Shown in pieces: positions 33,490-40,598 of a stretch of 64,000 bases of DNA. Below the pieces are notes generated by a model. The model was not told the DNA's origin. It was given only the letters and a program-made list of their open reading frames with translations, and made no database searches. The number at the start of each line of letters is the position of its first letter. Positions within the stretch are counted from its first letter, which is position 1. The DNA is taken from the NCBI GenBank assembly GCA_947495695.1, contig CANLZP010000001.1, positions 703,069-767,068 of the forward strand, given 5' to 3'. Source of the DNA: an uncultured Erythrobacter sp. Its GTDB lineage: Bacteria; Pseudomonadota; Alphaproteobacteria; Sphingomonadales; Sphingomonadaceae. Both the position numbers and the translations under genes were made by a program.

Positions 33490-34845
33490 TCAGTTCCTGT
33501 CTCGTATCTGTTCGAGTGCGGCCCGCGCCTGCAAAGCGATGTCTTGCGCTCTGATCCAATCCGGTGTGCCCGGCTCCAACCCTGCTTCGGCCACTTGCGC
33601 GCTGCGCAGGGCATCGGGATAGCGCCGCGTCATCACTTGTTGTTCAGCGCTGGCCAACCTCGCGCGCGGCTGGTCCCCCTTGGCGGCATAGACCACGCCC
33701 AGCTGATACCAGGCGAAGGGATTGAGTCGGTCGCGCGCCACGGCGGTGCGCAGCACTTGCTCGGCCTCGTCAAATCGGGCCGGATCTTCGGTGGCAATCA
33801 AGGCATGGCCCAGAATGGATGCGATCAAGGGCTCGTTGCCGCTCAACTCGGTTGCCCGCCGCAGCGATTGCAAAGCCTCCTCCGGACGCCCGGATTCGAG
33901 CAATATCTGACCGTGGAGTTCAAGAAAATAGGGATCGGACGGGTCTGAGGCCATCAGGTCCTGTGCTTCAGCCAAAGCTTGTTCCACCAGCGCGTCCTTG
34001 TGAAAGGCATAAGCACGCGCATAGCGTGCTGGTACGCTGGTGTCAGACAGCGGATATCTGTTGACGGTCTGCTGCGGGGTGGAAAGATAGCCGAACAGTT
34101 TGGCCTTCACCCGGACAAAGCGCGCCTGCAAATCAGGGTCAACTGGCGTGTCCCAAGCAGGGTCAACAATATAGCTTTCTCGCAGGGTCGCGATCCGGTC
34201 ACCCGACATTGGGTGGGTGCGGGTAAAGGCGCTTTCGTCATCTTGGCTATAGCCATAGCGGAATTCCCGATTGCGCAGCTTGCCAAAGAAATCGAGCGAA
34301 CCCCGGCCCGAAATGCCCGCTTCTGAAAGGAATTGTGCGCCCGCAGCATCGGCAGCGGATTCTTGCACCCGGTTAAAGGCCAAAAATTTGCCCAATGCGG
34401 CGCGTTGTCCAGCCTGAAAAATGCCGATGGCTGCATCGCCTGCCCCGGCAAGAGCAGCCCCGACTCCCAGCAGCAGGCTGAGGATCGAGATATTGCTGGC
34501 TGCGCTTGCGCCTTCACTGAAGCGGACAATATGGCCGCCGGTGATATGGCCGATTTCGTGAGCAATCACGCCCTGCACCTCCAAGGCGCTGTCAGCGGCG
34601 TTCAGCAGCCCGCTGTGCATATAGACAGCTTGTCCACCAGCAACGAAGGCGTTGATCGATGGATCGTTGATCAAAACCATGTCGACATTGCCCCGTTCCA
34701 ACCCGGAGGCCTCGACCAACGGTTCTGCCATATCGTTCAACAAAGCTTCGGTTTCGGCATCGCGCAGGATGGACTGCGCCAACACTTGTTGCGTGGGCAG
34801 GGCTATCGCGATGAGGGCGACGAGCAGATGGCTCAGGAAACGCAT
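33490..34845 (-). CDS. M48 metalloprotease with TPR repeats (BepA-like)
   Basis: A 451-residue exported protease. The signal peptide ends at VLAQ; the zinc site is HEIGH (96-100) with the later Glu in QESAADAAG. The C-terminal half (about 265-445) is made of tetratricopeptide-like helices (QALAEAQDLMASDPSDPYFLELHGQ, PEEALQSLRRATELSGNEPLI in pieces). This domain order is that of BepA/YfgC, which degrades or assists outer-membrane proteins such as LptD. A DsbA-like gene follows 35 bases downstream. Confidence 0.9.
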   Translation of the reverse strand: MRFLSHLLVALIAIALPTQQVLAQSILRDAETEALLNDMAEPLVEASGLERGNVDMVLINDPSINAFVAGGQAVYMHSGLLNAADSALEVQGVIAHEIGHITGGHIVRFSEGASAASNISILSLLLGVGAALAGAGDAAIGIFQAGQRAALGKFLAFNRVQESAADAAGAQFLSEAGISGRGSLDFFGKLRNREFRYGYSQDDESAFTRTHPMSGDRIATLRESYIVDPAWDTPVDPDLQARFVRVKAKLFGYLSTPQQTVNRYPLSDTSVPARYARAYAFHKDALVEQALAEAQDLMASDPSDPYFLELHGQILLESGRPEEALQSLRRATELSGNEPLIASILGHALIATEDPARFDEAEQVLRTAVARDRLNPFAWYQLGVVYAAKGDQPRARLASAEQQVMTRRYPDALRSAQVAEAGLEPGTPDWIRAQDIALQARAALEQIRDRN

Positions 34846-34893
34846 AGGGGGGTGCTAACGTGATTTGGGCTGAACAGGCAATGAAGAATGCGC

Positions 34894-35793
34894 TTAATCG
34901 CGGTCACGCGATTGCGGGTTGAGGGCAAACTCCACCGCCATTTGATGCAGATCGGTTCGGCCGCGCCACGGGCTAGCCAATTGGATCAGCGGGGCCGAAT
35001 GGTCCATCCCCGGATAGTAACGGGTTTGCACTTTGGACTCAGCCTGATCCAGTCTCTTGGCCAATTCGATCGAGTTTCGAGGATAGACAACCGTATCATC
35101 CTCGCCGTGGATCAACAGCATAGGCGGAGCCTGTTCAGTAACAAAGTTGACCGGCTGCGTGGCTTGCGGGTCAGCAGCGGGGCCAAAGCTGTTGATGGTC
35201 GATTCGCTATCGAATGGAAAGAAATCATATGGACCCGACAGGCCGATAACTCCGGCGATATCGTCCTTCGCCATACCCTCTGCGCCCAGCCATTGGGGGT
35301 CCAGCGCCGTCATTACGACATTGTACGCCCCGGCGGAGTGTCCCGCGACGACGATGTGATCAGGGTTGCCGCCATGCTCGGCGATATTGGCCTTGGTCCA
35401 GGCCATCGCGCTGGCGGTGTCTTCCAACATGGCTGGAAAAACGACATCGGGAAACATCCTGTACCCGGCCAACACGACCACAAAGCCTTCCGGGACAAAG
35501 GACCGCGCGATGAAGTCATAGTCATCCGGGTTTCCATCGCGCCAACTGCCGCCATGCACGAACAGCAGTACTGGCAATTGAGAGGCGGGAGATTTCTCGG
35601 GGCGATAGACATAGATCTTTTGCGCAGGCTCCAGCCCAAAACGGGTGGCCTCAACTGCGAGCGCATCGCGCGCGCCACCAGTCAATCGGTCGACTGTATT
35701 CAAGACGGCGGGGCCATTGCGATTGATTGCCACTTGCAGGCCAATGCCCGCAAGCACCACCACCGCGATGATCGTTCCCACTATCCAGACCAT
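34894..35793 (-). CDS. Alpha/beta hydrolase (esterase), membrane-anchored
   Basis: A 299-residue esterase. The oxyanion-hole motif is LLFVHGGSW, the nucleophile elbow is VVAGHSAGAYN, the acid is the Asp in IHGEDDTVV and the His is in GMDHSAP, so the triad looks complete. It belongs to the HGG group of carboxylesterases (BD-FAE-like). The N-terminal MVWIVGTIIAVVVLAGIGLQVAI is probably an anchor or uncleaved signal. ATG 35793 with AAAAGG upstream is preferred; a TTG 24 codons earlier would add a basic N-terminus. It ends 48 bases before the BepA-like gene. Confidence 0.85.
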   Translation of the reverse strand: MVWIVGTIIAVVVLAGIGLQVAINRNGPAVLNTVDRLTGGARDALAVEATRFGLEPAQKIYVYRPEKSPASQLPVLLFVHGGSWRDGNPDDYDFIARSFVPEGFVVVLAGYRMFPDVVFPAMLEDTASAMAWTKANIAEHGGNPDHIVVAGHSAGAYNVVMTALDPQWLGAEGMAKDDIAGVIGLSGPYDFFPFDSESTINSFGPAADPQATQPVNFVTEQAPPMLLIHGEDDTVVYPRNSIELAKRLDQAESKVQTRYYPGMDHSAPLIQLASPWRGRTDLHQMAVEFALNPQSRDRD

Positions 35794-35992
35794 CACGCGC
35801 TGCCTTTTCGATTGTGCCAATGCAATTTCCTGCCAGTTTGCGGTCAAGCGCTCCCCAACTTTCAAGCCATTGGTCGCAAACCAAAAGCCAAGGACGCCTG
35901 CCGGATAAATTCCTGCAAGCGCCCGATAGTGGCTGAATGCGGCCGCGTATAGTGCGCTAAGCCGATAGGATGTCGTCCGCTTGCCGCTTGTC

Positions 35993-37858
35993 TTAGGCGA
36001 CCAGTTTGCGGGCAGCGCGCTCGATCAGCGGAATATCGCGCTCGATCTCGCCCAGAACCACCACGTCACCTTCTTCGGTGCGGCGGATCATCACCAGGGC
36101 AAATTCGTCGCCCTCGGCTGGAATGTCTTCAAACCCAAGCGGTGCGATTTCGCGCAATTTCTTGGCCAAAGCTTCGCGTGGCGAATCGGCTGGTTCGACC
36201 GATTTGCCCGCTTCTTCGCGGCGCAACTGACGCTCAGCTGCGACCGTGCCTTTCAAGCCGCCCTCGGCCTCTGCCAGGAAATTGGCAAGTGACCCACGTT
36301 CCACACCAATGCGATGAGCATGGCTGAGCACTGTGGCATATTCGGTCAATCGGGTTTTGTCGTATTCAGCGCCAAACACCAGTTTCACGATAGGCGTCAT
36401 GGGCGCACGTTCTTGCACGCTCAATCCGCTTTCGGCGACGAGCTCATTATAGTCCTCGGGCTGTTCTTTGGCAGCAATCGAGAAGTCATAGGCGCGGCCA
36501 ACAGCAGCATACAAAGCGTTCCGGCTGCGATCCTCGCAATTGTTGGCGGTTTGGGCGAGCTCGCGCGCTGATGCCAGATAGTCATACAGACCGGCATCAT
36601 CGCTCAATTGCTCGGCGCTCAGCTCCAGCACATCGTCGGGCTCGTCAAGATCGGCCACAGGCAATGTTGTCGCTAGCGGTGCCACCACTTCGGGCTCAAC
36701 TACCGCGGGTGCAGCTGTTTCGGTTTCAGCAACTTCCGGAGCGACCAATTGCGGCGCCTCATCTGCCTCGACCGGTTCAACGCTGTCCTGCTCAAATTCT
36801 GCTTCGGCTTCATTGTTTTCAGTCGCCTGCTCAAAAGGAGTGCCGAATGCGCCCGCGTCAAACCCAATGCTGGGGTCTGATGCGATATTCGGCCTGGCGT
36901 TGGCTTGCCAATCATCAACTGGCTCTTCCCCATCAACTGGTTCGCCGGAATTGTTCGCGTCAAGCGCGTCCAGATCAATCGCTTGCGTCTTCTTTTCGGG
37001 GATAGAGATGTGGTCGGTCAGCGATGCAAAATCGTAATTTGCCTCTTCCTCACCCTCTTCATCCTCGTCCTCATCATCCAGCCCATATTGGCCAAAGTGA
37101 GGCAGCGGCAGATCGGTATCGGCATCATCGGGTGCCAGGCTGGAGTATTGTGGTGCCTGAGCGCCAATATCGGCCACCTTCTCGTCTTCAGAAGGAACGT
37201 CAGCCCAATCGGTAACCGGGCCGGTGTTGTGCTTTTGCGGCTCGTCTTCTTCTTCAACTTCCAGCGCTTGATCGATTTCCAGCAGCAATTCGTCGGCTGT
37301 GACCTGATCGGCGATCTCTTTCCAATTGATCACGCCATAGATGAAGTCGATCGTGTCATCATCGCTCGAATATGGGAGCAAGATACCGCGATACATGATG
37401 GTCAGCCCGCGCTGATTGACGAATTCGGCCTCAAATCCAATCGGAGCCTGATTGGCCAGAATTTGCATATAGTGGTCGGTGATGCGGCTCAGCAAAGAGC
37501 GTGCCGGCACGTCGGACAGCTTGGCGATATCATCATCGGTACCGCATTCAGCTGCGATTTCGTCGCCCAGAAACTGGACCAATGGATCTTCGATCCCTTG
37601 CGAGAAATCGAGCAGAACGCTGTAGGGACCAAAGTCGTCCAGCTTTTCGGGCTCAAGGACCTCGATAGAGGGGAAGTTTCGGTCACCCAGAGTGCTGGCC
37701 CAATGGTTGTAAGCGCGCACTTGCATGCGGCGTTCGTCTTGTCCGATGGCTGCAGGCGGCAAATCGCGACCTGCCTCCTCTTCCCCAAGGTCGAAGTCGA
37801 CGGCGTCGTCGTTTATGTCTGACGCATCAAAAGTGCCGCGTAACGTATCCATGACCAT
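35993..37858 (-). CDS. Large acidic PAS-domain protein
   Basis: A 621-residue protein. Residues about 35-190 form a PAS-like domain of the PAS_5 type, with FPSIEVLEPEKLDDFGPYSVLLDFSQGIEDPLVQFLG in pieces, then SRITDHYMQILANQAPIGFEAEF and a strand pair ending FIYGVINW. A very acidic, low-complexity central region (about 200-430) is probably disordered; the C-terminal part (about 430-600) is helical. No transmembrane segment or kinase domain is seen. Start at MVMDTLRG has AGGGG before it. A 22-base dyad sits about 107 bases upstream. Role unknown; a stress or signal adaptor is a guess. Confidence 0.75.
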   Translation of the reverse strand: MVMDTLRGTFDASDINDDAVDFDLGEEEAGRDLPPAAIGQDERRMQVRAYNHWASTLGDRNFPSIEVLEPEKLDDFGPYSVLLDFSQGIEDPLVQFLGDEIAAECGTDDDIAKLSDVPARSLLSRITDHYMQILANQAPIGFEAEFVNQRGLTIMYRGILLPYSSDDDTIDFIYGVINWKEIADQVTADELLLEIDQALEVEEEDEPQKHNTGPVTDWADVPSEDEKVADIGAQAPQYSSLAPDDADTDLPLPHFGQYGLDDEDEDEEGEEEANYDFASLTDHISIPEKKTQAIDLDALDANNSGEPVDGEEPVDDWQANARPNIASDPSIGFDAGAFGTPFEQATENNEAEAEFEQDSVEPVEADEAPQLVAPEVAETETAAPAVVEPEVVAPLATTLPVADLDEPDDVLELSAEQLSDDAGLYDYLASARELAQTANNCEDRSRNALYAAVGRAYDFSIAAKEQPEDYNELVAESGLSVQERAPMTPIVKLVFGAEYDKTRLTEYATVLSHAHRIGVERGSLANFLAEAEGGLKGTVAAERQLRREEAGKSVEPADSPREALAKKLREIAPLGFEDIPAEGDEFALVMIRRTEEGDVVVLGEIERDIPLIERAARKLVA

Positions 37859-37964
37859 TAAAGCCCCTGCATTGGTAATTGCAGGACCGGTTTTGGCGCG
37901 ACATGGTAAACATTGCGTTAAGTTGTGCCCAAATTGTGAAGTCTTGCTTTTCGGCGGCCATAAA

Positions 37965-37986
37965 GATGTAATGACGTCACGACATC
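37965..37986. promoter_or_regulatory. Dyad-symmetric site around TGACGTCA
   Basis: A perfect eight-base palindrome TGACGTCA (37972-37979) is flanked at two bases on each side by GATGT (37965-37969) and ACATC (37982-37986), which are also inverted copies. It lies between the DUF2141 stop and the PAS gene start. This is a good candidate for a dimeric regulator's site; the regulator is unknown. Confidence 0.4.
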
Positions 37987-37997
37987 CGTGCGCCACT

Positions 37998-38486
37998 TTA
38001 CAGCAGGTAACGCATCCGTATCGTCAGGTTTTCTCCCGCCCCGCTATAATCAAAAACTGCGTCTTTGAACTTGGGCGGCCCCATTCTAACCTTGGCGTCA
38101 CGCGAGAAGCCAAAGCCTTCTTTTGGCATCATACCCAGCGCGCGATCGGCTTTGCCATTGTCATTCTCGTCATGCAGCAGTGCAACGGCATATTTGCCGG
38201 GTTTGACGCCAACAAAGCGCAATTGAACATTTTGGCCAGCGGGCACGACAGTCCGGTGGGATTGCGGATCCTTGCGGCACCTTGGGAAGATATCCTCATT
38301 GGTTGTCATGCAGGCCCGGATCACGCCTTTGGTTGACCGCATATTGGTTATGGTGATGACAATCTCGCCCTCGGCCGGAGCGGCAGTTGCCGCGGCTTGG
38401 GTTGCGGGCGTTGCGGCCACCAACAAGCTGGCGGTACCGCACAGAGCCAATCCGCTGACAGCTTGGATGCAGCGGGCTGGCTTCAT
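37998..38486 (-). CDS. DUF2141-domain protein, exported
   Basis: A 162-residue protein with a signal peptide (MKPARCIQAVSGLALCGTASLLVAATPATQA in pieces) and a DUF2141 domain: ITITNMRSTKGVIRACMTT, QLRFVGVKPGKYAVALLHDENDNGKADRALGMMPKEGFGFS in pieces, and LTIRMRYL at the end. The HDENDNGK turn resembles a calcium-binding loop and is typical of the family. Function is unknown; the family often sits beside carotenoid or sterol-desaturase genes. The ATG overlaps the preceding stop (ATGA). Confidence 0.9.
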   Translation of the reverse strand: MKPARCIQAVSGLALCGTASLLVAATPATQAAATAAPAEGEIVITITNMRSTKGVIRACMTTNEDIFPRCRKDPQSHRTVVPAGQNVQLRFVGVKPGKYAVALLHDENDNGKADRALGMMPKEGFGFSRDAKVRMGPPKFKDAVFDYSGAGENLTIRMRYLL

Positions 38487-39235
38487 GTTGATGACGCCCT
38501 TACGCGTGGGCCGGAAATTTTGTCCGACAGGCCGCGGTCGGTTCCGCACAGCCTGTCCCAAAAACGAAAATACAGTCCGAAGTTGCATAGATATTGCTCG
38601 TGATGCCTCTCGTGATGGCTGGCCGTTATCAGCCATTTGCCGAATGGGGAGTGAACAAGCCAGCGCGGAAACATCTCCCAGCCCATATGATTGGTGATGC
38701 CCATGATCGTCATAATGGTCAAAACCAGCCCCAAAACTCCGATGTGGATCGGGATGATGAACACTAAGGCGGGTATCACAACTGCGCCGGTTACAGCCTC
38801 GACCGGGTGAAAGCTCATCGCGGTCCATGCGGTCGGCGGCTTGCTGGCATGGTGCACCGCGTGGGCGATCCGAAACCATTTGGGCCGATGCATCCATCGG
38901 TGCGTCCAATAAAACCATGTGTCGTGCGCCAATAGATACAGCAGCAAGGACGCGGGCAAATACCACAGCGGATAGGCGCCCCATTCGGTATAAATCTGGG
39001 TCCACCCGGCATTTTGCCAACCCCAGGCGACAATCCCGGCTGGCACGCCATAAATGGCGGCTGACGCCAGCGACCAGGCAATCTCTGCCCGAATCTGACT
39101 GCCCAACTTGGTATAAAGGCCCGGCCTGACCTTGCCCGTAATCCACGCAAACATCCCGCTGGTCATGAGATAACGCAGCGCGACGATGGCAGTCATGGCT
39201 GCCGCAGAAAGAACAATGGCCCAGATCATGGTCAT
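38483..39235 (-). CDS. Sterol desaturase / fatty-acid hydroxylase family protein
   Basis: A 250-residue membrane di-iron enzyme. The histidine boxes are HDTWFYWTHRWMHRP (HX..HX..H), HAVHH and ASHHERHH, all present. Several membrane helices surround them (about 1-25, 50-75, 85-105 and 135-170). It would hydroxylate or desaturate a lipid. The length and boxes differ from carotenoid 3-hydroxylase CrtZ (about 170 aa), so I keep the broad call. ATG 39235 has TAAGG just before it. It is translationally coupled to the DUF2141 gene, so both may act in the same envelope-lipid process. Confidence 0.85.
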   Translation of the reverse strand: MTMIWAIVLSAAAMTAIVALRYLMTSGMFAWITGKVRPGLYTKLGSQIRAEIAWSLASAAIYGVPAGIVAWGWQNAGWTQIYTEWGAYPLWYLPASLLLYLLAHDTWFYWTHRWMHRPKWFRIAHAVHHASKPPTAWTAMSFHPVEAVTGAVVIPALVFIIPIHIGVLGLVLTIMTIMGITNHMGWEMFPRWLVHSPFGKWLITASHHERHHEQYLCNFGLYFRFWDRLCGTDRGLSDKISGPRVRASST

Positions 39236-39280
39236 CGCCTTATGCCGCACTGCGCGTGAGTGCGACAGGTGCAATCTGCG

Positions 39281-39826
39281 CTATTTCGCGTTCACCGCCT
39301 GGGCATAGCGCGCATCGATCTGGCCATGATGGCGTCGCAATGCGGCCCTCGCCAAACGCTCCACCTCAACCTTGCGCCGTGCCGCGGCCAACGGCAGCAG
39401 CGGGGCGGTGCGCAATATCTCTGCATCATAGCCATCTGCCACAATCACGCCGCAGCTGTCGGGCGAATATCCTTCACCTTCCAGCGGAGCACGGTCCAGA
39501 TCGGGCGGCACGCCCCAATAAAACCGGTCACAATGATCCAGATAATCGGGCCATTTGCCGTCCCCTAAAAGGTCCGAGCGGGCCACCTTGATCTCAACGA
39601 TGATGACATGCCCCTTGGCATCAATCCCCATCAAATCGGCGCGGCGATTGTTGCGCAGCGGCATTTCGCCCAGGCACCAGATGTCATTGCGAGCGAACAT
39701 ACGCGCAATCCCGCGCGCCACCGCTTCGGCACTATGATCGCTGGTCGGCACAGGGCGAATCTCACCCGGCTCGGTTGGTGCATCATCGAGTTGCGAATCG
39801 ACTTTGGTTGTGGGTTGTTCGGCCAT
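39281..39826 (-). CDS. mmcB: DNA-repair nuclease-like protein MmcB
   Basis: A 181-residue protein of the MmcB family (PF06319). The PD-(D/E)XK-like core is visible: RNNRRADLMGIDAKGHVIIVEIKVARSDLLGDGKWPDYLDHCDRFYWGVPPD in pieces, where Asp in RADLMG and Glu/Lys in VEIKV are the likely catalytic set. MmcB is described in Caulobacter as a DNA-damage-induced gene. The start at MAEQPTTK has AAAGGGGT upstream. An SOS box sits just before it, strongly supporting damage control. Confidence 0.9.
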   Translation of the reverse strand: MAEQPTTKVDSQLDDAPTEPGEIRPVPTSDHSAEAVARGIARMFARNDIWCLGEMPLRNNRRADLMGIDAKGHVIIVEIKVARSDLLGDGKWPDYLDHCDRFYWGVPPDLDRAPLEGEGYSPDSCGVIVADGYDAEILRTAPLLPLAAARRKVEVERLARAALRRHHGQIDARYAQAVNAK

Positions 39827-39837
39827 ACCCCTTTCTG

Positions 39838-39852
39838 GAACAGACACGGAAC
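39838..39852 (-). promoter_or_regulatory. LexA (SOS) box of mmcB
   Basis: On the minus strand the sequence is GTTC-N7-GTTC, the exact consensus for LexA of alphaproteobacteria. It starts 12 bases upstream of the mmcB ATG, next to the ribosome site, where repressor would block transcription. This fits the known SOS control of mmcB. Confidence 0.75.
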
Positions 39853-39910
39853 ACGGTCAAGCCTCTGGTGTCAGCTGGCTGGTGCAGGTCTGCAATTGGC
39901 CGGGGAGTGA

Positions 39911-40312
39911 TCAGGCGAAGATCTGCAAATCCTCTGGCAGGCACAGCGCCATCAGCGATTGCCGGACAGCATGATATTCGCGCCACAGTGCCAGCGCGGG
40001 CGCGGTGGTGTCCTGACCGCGCGCCTCGATTGCCAGCAGAGCCGTCAGGCCGGGCTGAACGATGGCGTCCAGATCTTCCAGCCCTTGTTCGGCCAATTCC
40101 TGCTTCAATGGCCCAGCCAGAACGATCGCATTGGGGAAAGCGGCAATTGGGCCGGTGTAATCCTCATGCGCCAGATGCGCCATGGTGCCGATCAACTGGG
40201 CTGTTTCATGCATGGCCTCCCATTTCCGGCGCAATGTTTTGGGCGCAGACATACTGTCCGAAAAGGCGCTTTGCATGGCGCGGGCTTGTTTGGGAGATTG
40301 AAAGGCTGACAT
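39911..40312 (-). CDS. Hypothetical helical protein, 133 aa
   Basis: I do not recognise a family. The protein is mostly helical and soluble, with no signal peptide. Conserved-looking features are KWEAMHETAQLIGTMAHLAHED, EDLDAIVQPGLTALLAIEARGQ and ALWREYHAVRQSLMALC. Several Met, Leu and His residues face one side of the predicted helices. The start codon lies only nine bases from an inverted repeat that begins the candidate sRNA on the other strand. Function not proposed. Confidence 0.65.
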   Translation of the reverse strand: MSAFQSPKQARAMQSAFSDSMSAPKTLRRKWEAMHETAQLIGTMAHLAHEDYTGPIAAFPNAIVLAGPLKQELAEQGLEDLDAIVQPGLTALLAIEARGQDTTAPALALWREYHAVRQSLMALCLPEDLQIFA

Positions 40313-40320
40313 GATGGTTG

Positions 40321-40418
40321 ATGCGATAAACCGAGTCGCATTGCCAAATTGCTAACAAACGATGCAGGCGGGCATGGGAGCCGCTGCAGGGGGCACGCTT
40401 AAAGGGCGTGCGTTTTTT
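40321..40418 (+). ncRNA. Candidate small RNA of about 98 nt
   Basis: Three consecutive foldable elements end in a terminator. (1) ATGCGA (40321-40326) pairs with TCGCAT (40336-40341). (2) GCA-G-GCGG pairs with CCGC-TGC at about 40363-40386. (3) GCACGC (40393-40398) pairs with GCGTGC (40406-40411), followed by G and six T. A possible promoter lies just upstream (TTGTTT at 40286, CATGAT at 40310, spacer 18), which would start transcription near 40321. No plus-strand gene upstream explains the terminator. Expression and targets are unknown. The first hairpin could alternatively act in the leader of the opposite gene. Confidence 0.45.
40393..40418 (+). terminator. Rho-independent terminator before tRNA-Arg
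   Basis: A six-pair GC-rich stem (GCACGC/GCGTGC) with a seven-base loop is followed by GTTTTTT. It points in the plus direction and ends the candidate sRNA. Its T-run overlaps the -35 box proposed for the tRNA. Confidence 0.6.
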
Positions 40419-40446
40419 GTTGGCGCGGGGCTGGGGCCTTTGCTAA
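40417..40446 (+). promoter_or_regulatory. Candidate promoter of tRNA-Arg
   Basis: TTGTTG (40417-40422) and TGCTAA (40441-40446) are 18 bases apart, and the start would fall about 39 bases before the mature tRNA. Neither box is strong. Confidence 0.3.
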
Positions 40447-40491
40447 GCGCCGCGCCGGAAATGAACGCGCATGGGTTTCATCCTGCGCTCA

Positions 40492-40568
<77 letters not shown>

Positions 40569-40598
40569 TCTCCTTTTACTACAGTCAGGATAGAGATA

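Noticed and set aside
34888..35952. Plus-strand ORF of 354 codons opposite the alpha/beta hydrolase gene
   Set aside because: It is longer than the hydrolase, but the hydrolase frame carries the full catalytic triad and oxyanion motif, while this frame shows no domain.
36905..37822. Plus-strand ORF opposite the PAS protein gene
   Set aside because: It mirrors the acidic low-complexity region of the PAS gene; hydrophobic composition is a by-product of the Asp/Glu codons on the other strand.
38483..39235. Carotenoid 3-hydroxylase (CrtZ) as the name for the desaturase-family gene
   Set aside because: The protein is about 80 residues longer than CrtZ, and its histidine boxes fit the broader sterol-desaturase family better; no carotenoid genes are adjacent.
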